From Anaerolineales bacterium (GTDB lineage Bacteria; Chloroflexota; Anaerolineae; Epilineales; JAANWY01), in the NCBI GenBank assembly GCA_018263655.1, contig JAANWY010000342.1, positions 1-14,226 of the forward strand: DNA of 14,226 nucleotides. The letters are read 5' to 3'. Of the stretch, positions 1 to 6,827 are shown piece after piece (within the stretch, counting starts at the first letter, position 1; each line of letters opens with the position of its first letter). A model generated the notes under the pieces. That model was not told the DNA's origin. It was given only the letters and a program-made list of their open reading frames with translations, and did no database searches. A program made the translations under genes and the position numbers.

Positions 1-6
1 CGCACC

Positions 7-117
7 CCCTTCGACTGGGCTCAGGACGTCGCTTCGATACGACCTCGGCTTCGCCTCGGTCTACTCAGGCGGCGTCCTGAGCGGCGTCCTGAGCCTGTCG
101 AAGGGCCTGTCGAGGGG
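7..117. repeat. Inverted dispersed repeat downstream of ftsH
   Basis: The left arm at 7-27 (CCCTTCGACTGGGCTCAGGAC) is complementary, with minor mismatches, to the right arm at 86-105 (GTCCTGAGCCTGTCGAAGGG). The right side shows two small duplications: GGCGTCCTGAGC occurs in tandem at 71-82 and 83-94, and a CTGTCGAAGGG-like unit is repeated at 95-105 and 106-117. The same core (CCCTTCGACAGGCTCAGGAC) recurs at 12061-12080, so this is a dispersed family. It lies just past the ftsH stop and might end transcription, but no T-run is visible. Confidence 0.7.
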
Positions 118-186
118 ATGCTCCATGGGTTGCCCCCTGAACGCTTACACCGATCACACTGTTTCGAGGCTTGCCAAGCCCGGTTC

Positions 187-2001
187 TCACACCATCAAAG
201 CTTCAAACTCGGAGGCGTCCACTGTCTCAGCTTCCATCAGGCGCTCGGCAAGTTCGGTCAACTTATCCTTGTTCTCGATCAGGGCGTTCTTGGCCCGTTC
301 GTATGCTTCGGTCACGATCCGCTTGATCTCGAAGTCGATCTCGCGGGCCACTGCCTCACTATAGTTACGCTGCTCACCGATTTCCTTGCCGAGGAAAACG
401 AGCTCTTCCTTCTCACCGAACTGGAGCGGGCCTAGCTTTTTACTCATGCCGTACTGAGTCACCATCGAGCGCGCCATCTTGGTCACGCGTTCCAAGTCGT
501 TGCCGGCTCCCGTCGTCACATCGCCAAAAATGAGCTCTTCAGCAGCGCGCCCACCCAGGAAACCGGCCAGGTCGTCTTCGAACTTGGCTTTGTGGTGCAA
601 ATGGCGATCCTCTAGTAGCGGCATCGTGTAACCCAAAGCCATACCTCGGGAGACGATACTGACTTTGTGCACCGGATCGCAGTGCGGCAAACTATGCATT
701 ACGACAGCGTGGCCGGCCTCGTGATAGGCGATGATCTCACGCTCCTCGTCGCTGATCAGCCGGCTCTTCCGCTCTGGTCCAGCAATCACCTTCTCAATGG
801 CTTCCTGCATGTCTTCCATGCCGATGCTCTTCGCGTCGCGCCGCGCTGCCAAAATCGCCGCTTCGTTCACCAGGTTCTCGATGTCGGCTCCGCTGAACCC
901 TGGCGTCTGCTTGGCGACCACTTCCAGATTTACGCCCCGGGCCAGCGGCTTGCCCCGCACGTGGATGTCGAGAATCTTCCGCCGGCCCTTCATGTCCGGC
1001 CGGTCAATGACGACTCGCCGGTCGAACCGACCGGGTCGCAGCAATGCCTGATCCAGGATGTCGGGGCGGTTGGTGGCCGCCATGATGATGATGTTCGTAT
1101 CGGTGTCGAAGCCGTCCATTTCCACCAGGATTTGGTTCAGCGTCTGCTCTCGTTCGTCGTGGGACCCACCCAGGCCGGCGCCTCGGTGCCGGCCGACAGC
1201 GTCGACCTCATCGATAAACACGATGCAGGGCGACTGTTCTTTGGCCTGATCGAACAGATCGCGCACCCGGCTGGCGCCCACACCCACGAACATCTCGACG
1301 AACTCAGAGCCGGAGATGGAGAAGAAGGGCACGGCGGCCTCGCCGGCCACGGCCCGCGCCATGAGAGTCTTGCCGCAACCGGGCGGGCCAACCATCAGCA
1401 CCCCCTTGGGGATACGGGCCCCCAGGGCAATGAACTTCTCAGGCTCTCGTAGGAAGTCGACGACTTCGATCAGCTCTTGCTTGGCTTCCTCGACGCCGGC
1501 AACATCCTCGAAAGTGACGGTGGGCTTATCGCCACTGAGCACGCGCGCTTTGCTCTTACCGAAGGATAGCGCTTGATTCGCCCCGCCCTGCGCTTGTCGA
1601 AACAGGAAAAAGATTAGGCCCCCAAACAAGAGCAACGGGAGCAAGGACCCCAGAATGGCCATCCAGTTGCCCCAGGGGCTTTCAGGCTCAAAGTTGATCT
1701 TCATCCCATATTGATCAATAACGTCCTCGGTAACACCTAGTTGCGCGAGGGTATCCAAAAGCGGCACACCCGCCTCCTTGCGAGAGAGAACTTCGTCGCC
1801 GCTGGTGAGTTTCACTCTCAGCATCGTATCGCCGGACGTCACTGAAATTGACTTCACCAGCCCATTGCGAGCATCCAACGCGACTTTGTTGATGCCGATT
1901 TCTATCTGCTGTTGACCACTATTCGCCAGACGGAAGAGCAGAATGAAGAAAGCGGCCAGAATGAGCAAGTAAAGCGTGCCATTCCTAAACCAACGCGACA
2001 T
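187..2001 (-). CDS. ftsH: ATP-dependent zinc metalloprotease FtsH
   Basis: This is a membrane-anchored AAA+ protease that extracts and degrades membrane and short-lived cytosolic proteins as a hexamer. It has 604 residues, close to the usual length. An N-terminal membrane helix spans about residues 8-26, a periplasmic domain about 30-108, and a second helix about 112-134. The AAA module carries Walker A GPPGCGKT (205-212), Walker B IVFIDEVD (260-267) and the second region of homology with its arginine fingers (about 308-328). The zinc protease motif HEAGH is at 427-431, and Asp502 in the TTGAGND segment is the likely third zinc ligand. Walker A has Cys209 where Thr is most common. The ATG is preceded by an AGAGGT ribosome site (2012-2017), and a promoter is seen at 2139-2167. 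All key residues are present, so the protein should be active. Confidence 0.97.
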   Translation of the reverse strand: MSRWFRNGTLYLLILAAFFILLFRLANSGQQQIEIGINKVALDARNGLVKSISVTSGDTMLRVKLTSGDEVLSRKEAGVPLLDTLAQLGVTEDVIDQYGMKINFEPESPWGNWMAILGSLLPLLLFGGLIFFLFRQAQGGANQALSFGKSKARVLSGDKPTVTFEDVAGVEEAKQELIEVVDFLREPEKFIALGARIPKGVLMVGPPGCGKTLMARAVAGEAAVPFFSISGSEFVEMFVGVGASRVRDLFDQAKEQSPCIVFIDEVDAVGRHRGAGLGGSHDEREQTLNQILVEMDGFDTDTNIIIMAATNRPDILDQALLRPGRFDRRVVIDRPDMKGRRKILDIHVRGKPLARGVNLEVVAKQTPGFSGADIENLVNEAAILAARRDAKSIGMEDMQEAIEKVIAGPERKSRLISDEEREIIAYHEAGHAVVMHSLPHCDPVHKVSIVSRGMALGYTMPLLEDRHLHHKAKFEDDLAGFLGGRAAEELIFGDVTTGAGNDLERVTKMARSMVTQYGMSKKLGPLQFGEKEELVFLGKEIGEQRNYSEAVAREIDFEIKRIVTEAYERAKNALIENKDKLTELAERLMEAETVDASEFEALMV

Positions 2002-2138
2002 TATGTGCCATACCTCTTTTCGATATTAAAGATCCCACCCGTAGCCGCACCATCGCCCCGGTCTGTTGGGATCCAGAGAGAGGCGTTCATGAAAGGCGAG
2101 TGCTGCAACGCGTGGGGCGTTGATAAACGAACAAGTAA

Positions 2139-2167
2139 ATAATACATCAGGTCTCAAGGGGGGTCAA
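2139..2167 (-). promoter_or_regulatory. Predicted sigma70 promoter of ftsH
   Basis: On the minus strand a -35 box TTGACC (2162-2167) and a -10 box TATTAT (2139-2144) are separated by 17 bases, each matching 5 of 6 consensus positions. Transcription would start near 2132, giving an ftsH leader of about 130 bases. The remaining leader, 2002-2138, shows no other clear element. Confidence 0.6.
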
Positions 2168-2219
2168 ATCTTGATAGTCAGTGACTACTCAGGCACTTCG
2201 TGCCCACACGAGAAGAGAC

Positions 2220-2271
2220 CGGAAAAAGGGGTCGGTGGGGGGCGGCCGCCCCCCACCGACCCCTTTTTCCG
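2220..2271. repeat. 52-bp perfect palindrome
   Basis: The bases 2220-2245 are the exact reverse complement of 2246-2271, with no unpaired loop. The axis lies in the centre of GGCGGCCGCC. The outer ends are CGGAAAAAGG and CCTTTTTCCG. It can form a cruciform, or a very stable hairpin in RNA from either strand, with a run of five T or U close to each outer end. It could act as a two-way terminator between trxB and ftsH, but its place inside a repeated element suggests it is primarily part of that element. Confidence 0.9.
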
Positions 2272-2304
2272 CATTTCTTCAGAAACAGCCTTTTGCTCGC
2301 CGAA

Positions 2305-2344
2305 GGTCTCCTGACCGAGGCGAATGGGGCTCGGTCAGGAGACC
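2305..2344. repeat. 15-bp stem hairpin shared with element C
   Basis: GGTCTCCTGACCGAG (2305-2319) pairs perfectly with CTCGGTCAGGAGACC (2330-2344) around a 10-base loop. The same stem and loop, with one loop difference, recur at 3486-3533, and the upstream bases back to about 2272 also align with 3456-3485. It lies just past the trxB stop and could help to end trxB transcription, although no T-run follows on the minus strand. Confidence 0.75.
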
Positions 2345-2421
2345 GGCCACAGCGGTGTTAGTGTAGAGCATTTGTCTAATGTGATATTGTCGAAGTAGTC
2401 ACGTGTCAACAATAAAACCGA

Positions 2422-3390
2422 CTACCAGCTTGCCAGCGATTTTTGTTTCGGTGCGTCCTCGTGCTTCGATTCCTCCAAGAAACGCCCAACTTGCATGGCT
2501 GCCTTGCAGCCCTCACCCACTGAAGTGGCGATCTGGCGGTAGATCGGGTCGTCGATTTCGCCGGCTGCAAAAACCCCGCGGGCGCTGGTACGCTTCGCGT
2601 CGTCGGTGATCAAATAGCCGTGGTCATCCATCTCCAAGACCCCCTCGAAGATTTCCGAGTTAGGGTAGTGGCCGATGTAGATGAACACGCCGTCGGTATC
2701 GAGGGTGTCCGTGTCACCTGTCTTGACGTTCTCGATTTCGACGGCCTCAACGGCACCGTCACCGACAATCGCCTTGACGACGGTATCCCAAACGAACGAA
2801 ATCTTCTCGTTGTTCTTAGCCCGGTTCGCCAGGGTGGGGCCGGCGCGCAGTTCATCGCGGCGGTGAATGATGCGCACACTTTCAGCAAACTTCGTGAGGA
2901 AGATGCCCTCCTCCATTGCGCTATCGCCACCCCCCACCACAACGACGTCCTTGCCCCGGAAGAAGAAGCCGTCACACGTGGCGCAGTAGGAAACGCCACG
3001 CCCGATGAATTCTTCTTCACCAGGCACCTCTAGTTTCGTAGGTGAAGCTCCTGTGGTAACGATAACCGATTTGGCTTCGAATTCGTTGCCGTGGGTTTTG
3101 ATCCCCAGAGGCCGGCCAGCTTCGCTGCCGCTGCTGAAATCAACTTCTATCACTTCATCGACCTCGAAGCGGGCTCCGAACTTCTCGGTCTGGGCTTTCA
3201 TCAACTCGACTAATTCAGGTCCGGTGGTGCCCTCTGGGAAACCCGGATAGTTCTCCACGTCGTTTGTGATCGAGATCTGGCCGCCGACTTGGCTCCCCGT
3301 AATGACAAGCGGCTCCAAGTTAGCCCGACCGGCATACAGGGCGGCCGTCAGGCCGGCCGGCCCCGAGCCAATAACTACAACGTTCTCCAT
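2422..3390 (-). CDS. trxB: Thioredoxin reductase TrxB
   Basis: This cytosolic FAD flavoenzyme reduces thioredoxin with NADPH. Its 322 residues match the low-molecular-weight bacterial form. The FAD-binding motif GSGPAG is at 8-13, the redox-active pair CATC at 136-139, the NADPH-binding GGGDSAMEE at 153-161, and HRRDELRA at 176-183, whose arginines favour NADPH. The C-terminal FAD motif reads GVFAAGEIDDPIYRQ, with Glu in place of the usual Asp of the AAGD segment, a conservative change. The ATG is preceded by a GGGAGGA ribosome site (3402-3408) at 11 bases. No thioredoxin gene is next to it, so the electron acceptor is encoded elsewhere. Confidence 0.95.
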   Translation of the reverse strand: MENVVVIGSGPAGLTAALYAGRANLEPLVITGSQVGGQISITNDVENYPGFPEGTTGPELVELMKAQTEKFGARFEVDEVIEVDFSSGSEAGRPLGIKTHGNEFEAKSVIVTTGASPTKLEVPGEEEFIGRGVSYCATCDGFFFRGKDVVVVGGGDSAMEEGIFLTKFAESVRIIHRRDELRAGPTLANRAKNNEKISFVWDTVVKAIVGDGAVEAVEIENVKTGDTDTLDTDGVFIYIGHYPNSEIFEGVLEMDDHGYLITDDAKRTSARGVFAAGEIDDPIYRQIATSVGEGCKAAMQVGRFLEESKHEDAPKQKSLASW

Positions 3391-3438
3391 GATGATACTA
3401 GTCCTCCCATTTCAGTAGCCCGTAATCGGTCCCTGCCA

Positions 3439-3569
3439 TTAACTTGACATTGTTAGATTTGCCTCAGCAACGGCCTCTTGCTCGCCGAAGGTCTCCTGAC
3501 CGAGGCGAAATGGGCTCGGTCAGGAGACCTTCGCCCAGCGCGAGACGTAATCTAACAATGTCAAGTTAA
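3439..3569. repeat. MITE-like element C, 131 bp with 21-bp terminal inverted repeats
   Basis: The bases 3439-3459 are the exact reverse complement of 3549-3569. The arms begin TTAACTTGACATTG. Inside is a second perfect 19-bp stem (3486-3504 with 3515-3533) around a 10-base loop, giving two nested inverted repeats. Both ends carry TTAA, which could be a duplicated target site, but TTAA is its own reverse complement, so this cannot be told apart from the inverted repeat. It lies between trxB and the 72-residue gene and does not encode a protein. Confidence 0.75.
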
Positions 3570-3588
3570 GAAAAGAGCTGGTAACCGT

Positions 3589-3807
3589 TCACTCGTCGTC
3601 CCCTATCCACCACGCGTAGCGTTCGACCCACCACACCGGCGCGCGGCTTTTCAGATTCCCCTGTGCATCCCTCAGTGGTTTTGACCGCTCATCGCCAGGC
3701 GTGCCGGCATCGATGCGCACCATGTCGTGCTCACAACATGTGCGCTGTTTCTCAGTTATGGTAAAACACTCTTGGCAAACATAGATGATCCGCTGTTCTG
3801 TAACCAT
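3589..3807 (-). CDS. Small Cys-rich (putative zinc-binding) protein, unknown function
   Basis: A 72-residue protein of unrecognised family. It shows C-x2-C (CQEC, residues 11-14) followed by CCEHD (about 24-28), a Cys/His set that could bind one zinc ion, then a charged middle and a Trp-rich end with two WW pairs (PVWWVERYAWWIGDDE). The end residues are acidic. An AAGGAG ribosome site (3815-3820) lies seven bases before the ATG, and a promoter-like pair is seen at 3962-3990, which together make it a credible gene. It is cytosolic by lack of a signal peptide or membrane segment. Its neighbours, trxB and an unrelated catabolic operon, do not indicate a role. Confidence 0.7.
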   Translation of the reverse strand: MVTEQRIIYVCQECFTITEKQRTCCEHDMVRIDAGTPGDERSKPLRDAQGNLKSRAPVWWVERYAWWIGDDE

Positions 3808-3865
3808 CTCGGCGCTCCTTCGCGCAGTACTGAATGACTTTTACATCGTAACTGCTCAGGCTACT

Positions 3866-3944
3866 GTTACTACTCTCGCAGTGGCGAAATGCGGAAAAAG
3901 GGGGCGGTCTCTTTTTGGGTAGCACGAAGCGCCTGAGTAGTCAC
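3866..3944. repeat. MITE-like element B, 79-bp relative of element A
   Basis: Read on the minus strand it begins GTGACTACTCAGG and continues with a CTTCGTGC hairpin, AGAGACCG, CCCCCTTTTTCCGCATTTC and an end of AGTAGTAAC. Each block matches element A in order, but most of the 52-bp palindrome and the second hairpin are missing. The ends at 3866-3874 (GTTACTACT) and 3936-3944 (AGTAGTCAC) are inverted repeats with 8 of 9 matches. It sits in the leader of the 72-residue gene, in the opposite orientation to element A. Confidence 0.6.
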
Positions 3945-3961
3945 TTTACATCTATAATAGT

Positions 3962-3990
3962 ATTGTACATCGGCGGACTGCATTTGGCAA
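3962..3990 (-). promoter_or_regulatory. Possible promoter of the 72-residue gene
   Basis: On the minus strand TTGCCA (3985-3990) and TACAAT (3962-3967) are separated by 17 bases, each with 5 of 6 consensus matches. It lies just past the aminotransferase stop and about 155 bases before the small gene, with element B transcribed as part of the leader. There is no independent support. Confidence 0.4.
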
Positions 3991-4040
3991 ATACACACGA
4001 CCACCAGGGCTTGTGCAGTGGATGTCTTGGATGGCCACAC

Positions 4041-5375
4041 TTATTTGCTCAAGCCGGCAATCGCCTCGTCCACAGCCGTCCGCAGGCGAGCGACGATCTC
4101 GTCGAGCTGGTCTTCTTCGGCGACGAAGGGCGGCGCCACCATCACGTGGTCGCCGGCAATGCCGTCCACGCAGCCGCTCATGGCGTAGACGATTAAGCCG
4201 TTAGCAAACGCTTTGTCGAAAACGCGCGACGCCAGGTACTGCGACGCCGGAAAGGGCCCCTTGCTCTCACGATCAGCGACGAGCTCGATGGCCCGCATCA
4301 ACCCGCGGCCACGCACATCGCCCACGTGCGGGTGATCGTCGAATTCGGTGTGCAGCTTCTGACTAAGCAGCTCACCCATCTGCTTAGAGCGAGCGATCAG
4401 GTCTCGGTCTTCGAGATACTGGACCGTGGCAAGGCCGGCGGCGGCGGCCACGGGCTGGTGCGAATACGTCCCGCCGTGGTTGAAATCGCCCAGCTTCTCC
4501 CAGACGAGATCGACCAGGTCACCGCGCGCTGCCGTGATGCTCAACGGCTGATAGCCCCCCGAAACGCCCTTACCCAGGCACAGAATGTCGGGCGAGATGC
4601 CCCAGTGCTCGACAGCGAACCAAGCTCCGGTGCGCCCCATGCCCGTCATCACCTCGTCGGCGATCAGCAGGACGCCGTATTTATCGCAGATTTCGCGGAT
4701 GCGGGGCCAGTACTCGCCCGGCGGTACCACCGCACCCAGCGTCGCCCCGCTGATCGGCTCGGCGATGAAGGCTGCAACCGTCTTCGGTCCCTGGCGTTTG
4801 ATTTCATCTTCTAGCGCACCGGCACAGCGCAGTCCACACTCGGGATACGTCAGACCGAAGGGGCAGCGGTAGCAGTACACTGGCGGGATGTGGGGCATGT
4901 CGGTGAACATTGGCGCGTAGTGCCGGCGCATCGACGGCTTACCTGTAATGGCCAGCGTACCCAGCGTCGCCCCGTGGTACGAGCCCCAGCGCCCGATCAC
5001 TTTGTACCGCGACGGCTCACCCCGCGCGATTTGGGTCTGGCGCGCCAGCTTGATGGCCGTCTCGTTGGCCTCGGAGCCCGAGGTCATGAAGAACATCCGC
5101 GCGTCAGGGATGGGCAGGCGCTCGGCCAGGTGGTCGGCAAGCTCTTCCAGTGGCCGGCTGGTGAACATCGTCCCGTGGGCGAAGCCCACCTGCGCCGCCT
5201 GCTCCCCGATGGCGTCCGCAATCTCTTGAACGCCGTGCCCCACGTTGACGACGACGGCGCCGCCCGAGGCGTCGATGTAACGTTTGCCGGCGGTGTCCCA
5301 CAGATAAACGCCCTCGCCGTGAGAAATCGTCGGCTTCGGATGCTTTTGCTTGCGATAGAGAACGTGGCTGGTCAT
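4041..5375 (-). CDS. Class III pyridoxal-phosphate aminotransferase (omega-amino acid type)
   Basis: This cytosolic PLP enzyme (444 residues) likely moves an amino group from an omega- or beta-amino acid to a keto acid. The PLP-anchoring lysine is Lys269 in LGKGVSGG, and Asp240 in the ADEV motif faces the pyridine nitrogen. SGSEANETAIKLAR (99-112) and YHGATLG (133-139) belong to the cofactor-binding loops. A four-cysteine segment C-x2-C-x8-C-x3-C (Cys168, 171, 180, 184) is shared with the second aminotransferase of the cluster. The start overlaps the preceding CoA-transferase stop by four bases (ATGA), so the two are probably translationally coupled. Exact substrates cannot be read from the sequence: beta-alanine, GABA or 5-aminovalerate type substrates are options. 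Confidence 0.9.
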   Translation of the reverse strand: MTSHVLYRKQKHPKPTISHGEGVYLWDTAGKRYIDASGGAVVVNVGHGVQEIADAIGEQAAQVGFAHGTMFTSRPLEELADHLAERLPIPDARMFFMTSGSEANETAIKLARQTQIARGEPSRYKVIGRWGSYHGATLGTLAITGKPSMRRHYAPMFTDMPHIPPVYCYRCPFGLTYPECGLRCAGALEDEIKRQGPKTVAAFIAEPISGATLGAVVPPGEYWPRIREICDKYGVLLIADEVMTGMGRTGAWFAVEHWGISPDILCLGKGVSGGYQPLSITAARGDLVDLVWEKLGDFNHGGTYSHQPVAAAAGLATVQYLEDRDLIARSKQMGELLSQKLHTEFDDHPHVGDVRGRGLMRAIELVADRESKGPFPASQYLASRVFDKAFANGLIVYAMSGCVDGIAGDHVMVAPPFVAEEDQLDEIVARLRTAVDEAIAGLSK

Positions 5376-6151
5376 TTTCGATAGATGCCTTTCGGGTCCA
5401 GTTCCTCGCGGATGATGTGGAGCTCCTCCGTCATCGGCGGTTCCGTCGCCCCCAACTCATCGGCGACGCGCAAGTCCCAGCCGACGTTCTCGCGCGCTTG
5501 ATCGACCGTAGCGCCGGGGTGCAGCGCCGCGAGATACATTTCGTGCGTTTCGGGGTGGAAACGTAACACACCCACGTCGGTCACCACGACGGTTGGACCC
5601 TTGCCAGGAGCGTTGAGCTTCTCGCGCTCGTTGTCCCCGCCGAGGAAGCCGGCACTGGTGACAAAATCGACCTTTTCGGGGAAGCGCCGGCGCTGCATGC
5701 GGGTGATAATCATGATTTTCTTGGCCAGCAGCGCGATCTCGCACGCACCACCACTGCCTGGCAATCGCACCTTCGGGTTCTCGTAGTCACCGATGACGGT
5801 CGTGTTGATGTTGCCGTAGCGGTCGATCTGCGCCCCGCCCAGGAAGCCGACGTCGATCAAGCCGCCCTGGAGGTAGTACATGAACAGGTCGGGCATGCCG
5901 CAGGCCAGCGTCGAGCCGGTCACCAGACATGGGTCGCCGATGGACAGCGGGAGCCGCGTCGGGCGTGCGCCGAAGACGCCGGCCTCGTAGACCATCTCCA
6001 TGTCGGGAGAGCCCGTCCGCTGGGCCAGGTTCACGGCGATGTTGGGAATGCCGACCCCGACGAACACCACCCGCTCGCCGGCTAGCTCGCGGGCAGCGTT
6101 CACGATCATCAATTCAGACTTGGTATATTCATTCGTCGTCAATTGACGCAC
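5372..6151 (-). CDS. CoA-transferase subunit B (glutaconate/3-oxoacid type)
   Basis: This 259-residue protein is the catalytic subunit of a heteromeric family I CoA-transferase, which moves CoA from a donor such as acetyl- or succinyl-CoA to a carboxylate. The expected catalytic glutamate is Glu56 in MVYEAGVFG, and GSGGACEIA (about 152-160) is the usual glycine-rich oxyanion segment. The catalytic Glu argues for a transferase and against the hydrolytic IpdB-type relatives. The start is a GTG with an AGGTGA ribosome site (6158-6163) six bases before it. Its partner subunit lies at 6828-7745, separated by an inverted toxin-antitoxin pair, so this gene may need its own promoter. No convincing minus-strand promoter was found in 6152-6204. 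Confidence 0.9.
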   Translation of the reverse strand: MRQLTTNEYTKSELMIVNAARELAGERVVFVGVGIPNIAVNLAQRTGSPDMEMVYEAGVFGARPTRLPLSIGDPCLVTGSTLACGMPDLFMYYLQGGLIDVGFLGGAQIDRYGNINTTVIGDYENPKVRLPGSGGACEIALLAKKIMIITRMQRRRFPEKVDFVTSAGFLGGDNEREKLNAPGKGPTVVVTDVGVLRFHPETHEMYLAALHPGATVDQARENVGWDLRVADELGATEPPMTEELHIIREELDPKGIYRK

Positions 6152-6171
6152 CTCGCTTCACCTGTTATAAT
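6143..6171 (+). promoter_or_regulatory. Near-consensus sigma70 promoter of the toxin-antitoxin pair
   Basis: TTGACG (6143-6148) and a perfect TATAAT (6166-6171) are separated by 17 bases on the plus strand. Transcription would start near 6178, about 27 bases before the toxin ATG. The -35 box lies within the first codons of the divergent CoA-transferase B gene and adjoins its GTG at 6149-6151, so the two genes share this short control region. Confidence 0.8.
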
Positions 6172-6204
6172 CCTGTCAGTACCCAATTAAGTCACCGATG
6201 CCTC

Positions 6205-6555
6205 ATGGATACATACGCCAAACAATCATTCATCCGACGCATAGCCGAGGAGAACCGAAGTGACCCAGAGGGTACACGGGTCGTTTGGTCTGCTCATGCT
6301 GTCATTGAACTCGTCGCAGAAGAACTGACTCGACAAGAAATCGAGGAGGCACTTGAAGCCTGCGACGTGATTGAAGACTATCCGACCCTACACCGGCCTT
6401 TGCCTGACTGTCTAGTGCTTGGCTATCTAGATGATGATCATCCAGTTCACGTAGTCGTTGCCATAGATACCGACCAGGATAGAATACTTATCGTCACTGT
6501 ATATCAACCGAGTGAGCAGGAGTGGGAAGATGATTGGAGAACACGAAAAACATAA
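6205..6555 (+). CDS. DUF4258-family putative toxin of a type II toxin-antitoxin pair
   Basis: A 116-residue cytosolic protein with the DUF4258 pattern: WSAHAVIEL near residue 29, an IEEALEACDVIEDYP helix and turn near 45-60, LVLGYLDDDHPVHVVVA, and the ending ILIVTVYQPSEQEW. DUF4258 proteins are thought to be RelE/BrnT-like small toxins and are often encoded directly before a YgiT-type zinc-finger protein, as here. The frame is open upstream, but the ATG at 6205 was chosen because it follows the promoter and starts the conserved part. No strong ribosome site precedes it. The pair is in the opposite direction to the surrounding operon and is less GC-rich. Toxic activity is inferred from family and pairing only. 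Confidence 0.82.
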   Translation: MDTYAKQSFIRRIAEENRSDPEGTRVVWSAHAVIELVAEELTRQEIEEALEACDVIEDYPTLHRPLPDCLVLGYLDDDHPVHVVVAIDTDQDRILIVTVYQPSEQEWEDDWRTRKT

Positions 6556-6796
6556 CGGTCATTGTGCCCTCTGTGGTGGTCGGCTTGAACCTGACCAACT
6601 TGCCATCATCCCTTTCGTCCTTGAAAGTGCTGTTGTGATCGTGAGGGACGTGCCGGCTGAGATTTGTCGTAATTGCAAAGAACCTTATATGACCGGTGCA
6701 GTCACAGATCGAATCACTCAGCTCCTGCGGCAGCTTCGCACACTTCACACCGAAGTTACCGTTGTCTCGTACACAACACTCAAGGAAGCTGTCTGA
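6530..6796 (+). CDS. YgiT-type zinc-finger protein, putative antitoxin (MqsA N-terminal-like)
   Basis: An 88-residue protein with two CxxC knuckles: CALCGG at the N-terminus and CRNC about 32 residues later, in the sequence VPAEICRNCKEPYM. This is the zinc-binding half of the MqsA/YgiT family. It has no C-terminal helix-turn-helix of full MqsA, so it may neutralise the toxin without binding DNA by itself. The gene overlaps the toxin by 26 bases. The ATG at 6530 is supported by AGGAG (6518-6522) seven bases before it, while a GTG at 6512 in the same frame has no such site. The two genes are thus coupled. It ends 31 bases before the stop of the convergent CoA-transferase A gene. Confidence 0.82.
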   Translation: MIGEHEKHNGHCALCGGRLEPDQLAIIPFVLESAVVIVRDVPAEICRNCKEPYMTGAVTDRITQLLRQLRTLHTEVTVVSYTTLKEAV

Positions 6797-6827
6797 CCAT
6801 ATCAGCCTACCCCACCCATCGTGGGAC

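Larger units (their letters stand above)
2181..2402. repeat. MITE-like element A, 222 bp with 9-bp terminal inverted repeats
   Basis: The element starts GTGACTACT (2181-2189) and ends AGTAGTCAC (2394-2402), a perfect 9-bp inverted repeat. It fills most of the 420-bp gap between trxB and ftsH. Inside, from left to right, are a GGCAC-TTC-GTGCC hairpin (2192-2204), the 52-bp palindrome at 2220-2271, and a 15-bp stem hairpin (2305-2319 with 2330-2344). The left part is shared with element B (3866-3944), and the second hairpin with element C (3439-3569). It has no coding capacity, so it would depend on a transposase elsewhere if it moves at all. Confidence 0.65.

Noticed and set aside
667..1452. 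Long plus-strand open frame of 261 codons
   Set aside because: It lies wholly antisense to the intact ftsH gene, and its translation has no protein-like motifs. GC-rich antisense frames stay open by codon bias.
3951..3960. Plus-strand TATAAT at 3953-3958
   Set aside because: No matching -35 box lies at 16-18 bases and no plus-strand gene follows.
4326..5384. Plus-strand open frames of 162 and 164 codons (4326-4814 and 4890-5384)
   Set aside because: Antisense to the intact aminotransferase gene at 4041-5375, which has clear catalytic residues. The plus-strand translations look like random sequence.
5929..6204. Upstream extension of the toxin gene (from 5929)
   Set aside because: The extension is antisense to the CoA-transferase B gene and precedes the promoter at 6143-6171. 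The conserved part begins at 6205.
6512..6529. GTG start of the antitoxin at 6512
   Set aside because: The ATG at 6530 has an AGGAG site seven bases before it, and the GTG has none.
6811..6825. CCCAC/GTGGG hairpin between the antitoxin and CoA-transferase A stops
   Set aside because: A 5-bp stem with no T-run on either strand is too weak to call a terminator.
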